From Flavobacterium sp. (GTDB taxonomy: Bacteria; Bacteroidota; Bacteroidia; Flavobacteriales; Flavobacteriaceae), in assembly GCA_012032075.1 (NCBI GenBank), contig JAAURU010000109.1, positions 1-9,360 on the forward strand: a stretch of DNA of 9,360 bases, written 5' to 3'. Numbering within the stretch: position 1 is the stretch's first letter; each line of letters starts with the position of its first letter. The notes under the pieces were generated by a model. The model had not been told where the DNA came from. It did not search any database and was given only the letters and a program-made list of their open reading frames with translations. Position numbers and translations under genes: made by a program. Of the stretch, positions 7,001 through 9,360 are shown piece by piece.

Positions 7001-9133
7001 AGTAGGGGTTTCAATATAGGTATATGCACCACTTGATGATGTTACTTTTATGTATAATTGATTGTTTTCTTTAATATAAAAGCCATATTTTATTCTAGCT
7101 TCATAGTTTGCCTCTAAATTAGTATTAAAAGTAAAACCAAGAATTGTATTTCTATTTGATTCTAGATTTTTTTCTATAGATCGTTCTACTGTTACATTAC
7201 CAGAAAGAGGATTTATAGAAAAGCCATAATTTGCGTCAATCCAGCCTGTTACTTTTCCATTTGAAATACTACTGTTATTATTATTTAAATAAGTTCCTAG
7301 TTTAAAATAAGGATTTACAGGTATTTGCGCATCTTGGTTAGCGTTTTGAGAGGCAATAATTCTTCCTAAATCGTCATAAGCAAAACGAGTAATGCCACCA
7401 TCTGGTGTGCTTTGCCACACTAATTGATTTAAAGAATTGTAATGATATTGCGTTTTAAATGAATGAGCAGGTTGAAGATTTATATTTTCTGAATTGAAGC
7501 TATTTACTCCATTAACTCCTTCTCTAAATGCATTAATAGTAGTATTGTTTTGATTTATTTCAAGCGCACTGAAACGGTTTACTCCTTCTGGAGCTACTGT
7601 TTGTGTTAAATTACCTGCTTGGTCATAATAATACAAGGTATATTGATATTCTTTATCATAATAATTCATATCTAATTTTTCAGCAGCTTTCATAGCTTCT
7701 TTTAAATATGCTTCTATAAATTCTTTACGTTTTTGCTGCAAGAAATTAGCATAATTTTCTGCTCCATTTACACCAGTAAACATTTGTATCAATGTTTCAC
7801 ATGGTGGAGTAATATTATCTGGATAAGGTAATGAATAGGTATTTTGTAAAGTAGCAGGAGGACAACCTAATGTGCTAGCCACAGCACTATTTCTAAATGC
7901 ATCATTTACCCAGTTGTTCCAATTAAGAACATTTTGATTTGTAGTGTTTTGAAGATAATAAGCACTGTACAAATCTACTACTGCATTACTGTTAGCATAG
8001 CCATAGTTTAAATAGGTATCGCCAAACTGTGAAATAGTTCTAAATAGTATATTTTGAGCACTGGTTACATTAAGCTTAGTTATATAATATTTATAAGCTT
8101 GTAGTATGTATTGATAATCGTTTTTACAAAAATCATCTAAGTCTTTTTGTTCTAATGTATAACCTTGTATTCTACCCGAAGTATAATAAGTATATGTACT
8201 ATTGTCTATAGTTGCATTAGAAGTTTGAGGTGTAAGTTGTAAAAAATTAATAAAATCGTTTTTAACAGTTTCATTACAAGCTACTGGAACTACTTGTTGT
8301 GGAATACAAGTGGAGCAGGATTGATTTGATGGAATCTTTTCGTTTTCAGTTATTACTTCTTTAAATAATTCATTTTCGTTAGTTCTTAATACATTATTAT
8401 TTCTTGGATAAATATCATAATTTAATAATTGGCATAAATTACTTATTCCATCAAAACTGGCAATAACTTGACAATAAGTAGAAGAAGGGAAACAACCATC
8501 TATATTCCTTGAATAATTCATTATTCCAAAACTTATGCGAATTTCTTTTTGAATTAAAATATTAGACCAATTTTTATATTTTACAATAATTACTGATTCT
8601 TGATTATCACTGCCTATACAATCTAATTCTATAATCTCTTTTGCTTCTTCAATTCTAAAGTTATTTATCCTAATATAATTAAATGCATAATTAGAATTTG
8701 CATAATAAAATTTTATAGAGGTGATACTTGGATTTTCTTCAGGCAAAAGACCAAAGTCATCAACCCTAGAAATTTTAAAAAAATCTACACTTACTGGAAT
8801 ATTACATAATCTAAAATTATGATTTGGATATAAATTTTCAAATCTATTACATGATTCATTTTTAATAGCTTGAAAAATATTTACCAAATTGGAATTATTA
8901 ATAAAATTTTGTAGTTCAGGATTGTAAACAGTAGATATTTTATTTACTGAATTTAGCTGATAATTATAAATGAAACTATTTAGAGTAGCTTTAAAATTAT
9001 TCTCAAAAATAGCTTCTTCATTTGAGATATTAGGACAAGAAATAACTTTTGTATAATCATCACAAACATCCCCAATACCATCTCCATCGCTATCTAATTG
9101 ATTAGGGTTGTATTGCATTTGGACAATTATCAT
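4052..9133 (-). CDS. RHS/YD-repeat protein, large central segment
   Basis: This 1693-codon frame is the bulk of a polymorphic-toxin RHS shell. It begins in the middle of a TSP3-like repeat (YNPNQLDSDGDGIGDVCDD, residues 8-26), so the ATG at 9131-9133 is an accident of a frame break. Residues 30-490 form a Cys-containing N-terminal region. The classic flavobacterial RHS entry YQYTLYYYDQAGNLTQTV (496-513) follows. Further YD motifs include YHYNSLNQL (563), FAYDDLGRI (584), YDDLGRII (781), YNYDVHGNV (887), YEYDLISGNV (937), YQYDADNRI (963), YTYDQLNRI (1116), YSYDRNGNL (1150), YVYDEIGQL (1230), FEYDGLGNRI (1269) and a tail near YSRDAQGNVLAVYE (1296). Two LamG-like jelly-roll domains are inserted at about 609-770 and 1540-1680. 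RHS repeats form a beta-cage enclosing the C-terminal toxin. Secretion signals would lie upstream, outside the window. The frame ends NQWYSK at TAA 4052-4054, while the protein probably continues as VTKNNNYYKP in the -1 frame. Confidence 0.9.
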   Translation of the reverse strand: MIIVQMQYNPNQLDSDGDGIGDVCDDYTKVISCPNISNEEAIFENNFKATLNSFIYNYQLNSVNKISTVYNPELQNFINNSNLVNIFQAIKNESCNRFENLYPNHNFRLCNIPVSVDFFKISRVDDFGLLPEENPSITSIKFYYANSNYAFNYIRINNFRIEEAKEIIELDCIGSDNQESVIIVKYKNWSNILIQKEIRISFGIMNYSRNIDGCFPSSTYCQVIASFDGISNLCQLLNYDIYPRNNNVLRTNENELFKEVITENEKIPSNQSCSTCIPQQVVPVACNETVKNDFINFLQLTPQTSNATIDNSTYTYYTSGRIQGYTLEQKDLDDFCKNDYQYILQAYKYYITKLNVTSAQNILFRTISQFGDTYLNYGYANSNAVVDLYSAYYLQNTTNQNVLNWNNWVNDAFRNSAVASTLGCPPATLQNTYSLPYPDNITPPCETLIQMFTGVNGAENYANFLQQKRKEFIEAYLKEAMKAAEKLDMNYYDKEYQYTLYYYDQAGNLTQTVAPEGVNRFSALEINQNNTTINAFREGVNGVNSFNSENINLQPAHSFKTQYHYNSLNQLVWQSTPDGGITRFAYDDLGRIIASQNANQDAQIPVNPYFKLGTYLNNNNSSISNGKVTGWIDANYGFSINPLSGNVTVERSIEKNLESNRNTILGFTFNTNLEANYEARIKYGFYIKENNQLYIKVTSSSGAYTYIETPTLVKLGDKLKIERRNNTFFFYHNDELLQEVVDQYAEYKCFINFYLFSAKTSIYNIKVTAYNEDESFSYTNYDDLGRIIEAGQVATPTANNYEISNYGRLYKNNVVQNGFESNLYKTEVTKTSYDSDPEVETDVYASQLFNTTIDNSGYNNRNRVTGVFYYDYYNENNLLNFNNAILYNYDVHGNVKEQITYYSALRDYNCSQTDPTIRLDASAFRNDCEVHLKRVEYEYDLISGNVNKVTFQKNKIDQFIHKYQYDADNRITNVQTSRDGLLWEKDASYQYYPHGPLAKVEIGNKKIQGIDYAYTLQGWLKTVNGENLLNPEATIGKDGTLSSNVKTNDAFGYTLDYYQNDYKPVVQGAATNPLQFSQNTALGHSTKELYNGNIKQMTTAIRKDRFNVLDVQKNNYTYDQLNRIKAMNSVAINPGLSGYNSYKTSYSSAYSYDRNGNLLTLNRIALDQQGNTKTMDKLKYDYLAGDNKLRLVEDTAGNSAVFVNDLENQIQQLANIGITYNKNDLNSHNYVYDEIGQLIEDKTENLQIEWRVDGKVKSVNTKGNIIINFEYDGLGNRITKSIDESAFDGSVNTNLYSRDAQGNVLAVYEINRIFNRNGITVSVSLEENHIYGSSRLGIEQNNKLVYTKSNNIKLNLGQEIFVEAKKIGTNTEDISTSDLLNRPINRYVEAYKDYAIRLQNSDYATWPVSHVGQQVPTNGNLDKFNLSTKIKFINPLNNGTYTLGQFMFEGQEQAQNTQVQVPLTNITFNSTSCEIQNIFDTSTNTTTLIKEISLVILDPSTGLPVTTIPETTDQKSNQNISIESQPEIEENLVDFRDPCRSSVSGGLNGVLQPTENGYVSHTFKINTNSRNNKVGFYISGFQYRIDYNATLNRFQIISNSTLQTINAIIPNVLDRNANYNLKIERINNTVKFYINLIALGNTENLVFTANNAPQGVADLWVILGPSNATISGLKVVKYQAGGNNIVTNQWYSK
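4055..4060 (-). other. Frame break within the rhs gene (one base short in an A-run)
   Basis: The RHS frame reads TAC TCA AAG TAA on the minus strand. With one more A, or a -1 slip, it reads on as SKVTKNNNYYKP in the downstream frame. The site lacks the X XXY YYZ form, so recoding is less likely here than a base loss. The downstream ATG (4065-4067) overlaps the stop, which could allow coupled re-initiation. Confidence 0.6.
6771..6794. repeat. 24-bp direct repeat, copy 1 (YDDLGRII coding)
   Basis: Identical over 24 bases to 7356-7379. It encodes the YDDLGRII motif at residues 781-788 of the large RHS segment. The copies are 585 bp apart, exactly 195 codons. Confidence 0.9.
7356..7379. repeat. 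24-bp direct repeat, copy 2 (YDDLGRII coding)
   Basis: Identical over 24 bases to 6771-6794. It encodes YDDLGRII at residues 586-593. Together the copies bracket the first inserted jelly-roll domain, so recombination between them would remove it in frame. Confidence 0.9.
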
Positions 9134-9360
9134 TAATAATTATACCATCACAATCAATATCATTTGGTAAACAAGGAGTGTTTTCGACTGGGCAACAGTT
9201 AAAATTTAGCCTAGAGTTTGTAGTAACACTATTTAAAGTTCCTTTAATTTCTAGAATAGTACCATTTGTAAATGGGTTATTTTCTTGTTCTGTAAAACGC
9301 CATTTAAAGCTGTCGGCAGTATTAGTTAAGGTATTTACTCCGCTACTTTCAAAAGTTATT
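9102..9360 (-). CDS. RHS gene, upstream segment (partial, runs off right edge)
   Basis: An 85-codon open frame enters from the right edge (first full codon at 9357-9359) and stops at TAA 9102-9104. It contains NCCPVENTPCLPND followed by IDCDGIIINDNCPNA, the first half of a TSP3-like calcium-binding repeat. The second half (YNPNQLDSDGDGIGDVCD) is in the neighbouring frame of the 1693-codon segment. The usual spacing of TSP3 repeats (DNCPxxxNPxQxDxDGDGIGD) is restored if one base is removed from GCAATAC (minus strand, 9111-9116), so a one-base insertion is the simplest explanation. The region before it (residues 1-55, with FKWRFTEQENNPFTNGTI) looks like a beta-rich extracellular domain that I cannot name. 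Confidence 0.7.
   Translation of the reverse strand, partial: ITFESSGVNTLTNTADSFKWRFTEQENNPFTNGTILEIKGTLNSVTTNSRLNFNCCPVENTPCLPNDIDCDGIIINDNCPNAIQP
9110..9116 (-). other. Frame break inside a TSP3-like repeat (extra base)
   Basis: The minus strand reads CCA AAT GCA ATA CAA CCC TAA. Removing one A gives CCA AAT GCA TAC AAC CCT AAT CAA, that is PNAYNPNQ, restoring the standard TSP3 spacing DNCPxxxNPxQ. Confidence 0.65.

Larger units (their letters stand above)
1582..9360 (-). pseudogene. Composite rhs toxin gene, interrupted by three frame breaks, 5' end outside window
   Basis: Segments 9102-9360, 4052-9133, 2349-4067 and 1582-2403 together read as one RHS toxin of more than 2,550 codons. The evidence is a TSP3 repeat shared across the first break and the conserved RHS C-terminal block (SIDPK, then SGNF, FLSPYSYAANNP) spanning the last. 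The middle join is less certain, since no conserved motif spans it. Two breaks fit one missing base in an A-run and one fits an extra A. No other stops interrupt the gene, despite very AT-rich DNA, so any decay is recent. Assembly errors and, at 2403-2409, recoding are alternatives, so calling it a pseudogene is provisional. Confidence 0.5.

Noticed and set aside
5900..7600. Repeated YD-type DNA words as a possible tandem array or mobile element
   Set aside because: Apart from the 24-bp pair, the similarities are diverged and explained by repeated RHS protein motifs. No inverted ends or transposase are present.

Overview
The window looks like an accessory locus from a low-GC member of the Bacteroidota, probably a flavobacterium. 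Three things support this: two clear Bacteroidota-type promoters (a -33 TTG and a -7 TAnnTTTG), the absence of Shine-Dalgarno sequences, and a very large RHS/YD-repeat protein of the style common in flavobacteria (tyrosine/asparagine-rich, with TSP3-like Asp repeats and inserted jelly-roll-like domains).

Layout. At the left edge is a short minus-strand ORF (start 188, stop at 3-5). It looks like the N-terminal stub of a longer protein, and from memory it resembles the start of toprim/primase-like proteins of Bacteroidota mobile elements. A compact divergent promoter region (189-323) separates it from a plus-strand XRE-family repressor-like gene (324-656). Each promoter has a small inverted repeat near its predicted transcription start. 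Next comes a probable bidirectional terminator (684-711), then a GC-rich, hairpin-forming repeat-like element (about 731-796) that shares an 11-mer and a 10-mer with the 3' end of the XRE gene.

From 798 to the right edge everything is on the minus strand and reads right to left as one polymorphic-toxin locus. It starts with RHS N-terminal material (partial, running off the right edge). A 1693-codon YD-repeat segment follows, then a 572-codon segment with Asp-rich calcium-binding-type repeats, a carbohydrate-binding-like domain and the conserved RHS core end. Next is a C-terminal toxin segment with PD-(D/E)xK nuclease features. After it come two small, extremely AT-rich genes that are candidate immunity genes: a 162-aa soluble protein and an overlapping 101-aa membrane protein.

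The main point is that the rhs reading frame is broken at three places (near 9113, 4056 and 2403), although the protein sequence is clearly continuous across at least the first and last. The last break lies exactly between the RHS core and the toxin, on a heptamer (C CCA AAA) with the canonical X XXY YYZ form of a -1 frameshift site. A -1 slip there restores the full RHS-toxin fusion. The alternatives are real gene decay, indel errors in the assembly, or (for the last site) programmed frameshifting that limits how much toxin is made. The sequence alone cannot decide between them.

As a system, the RHS shell would encapsulate and deliver the C-terminal nuclease to competing cells, and the downstream small genes would protect the producer. 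The delivery signal and promoter of the rhs gene lie outside the window.
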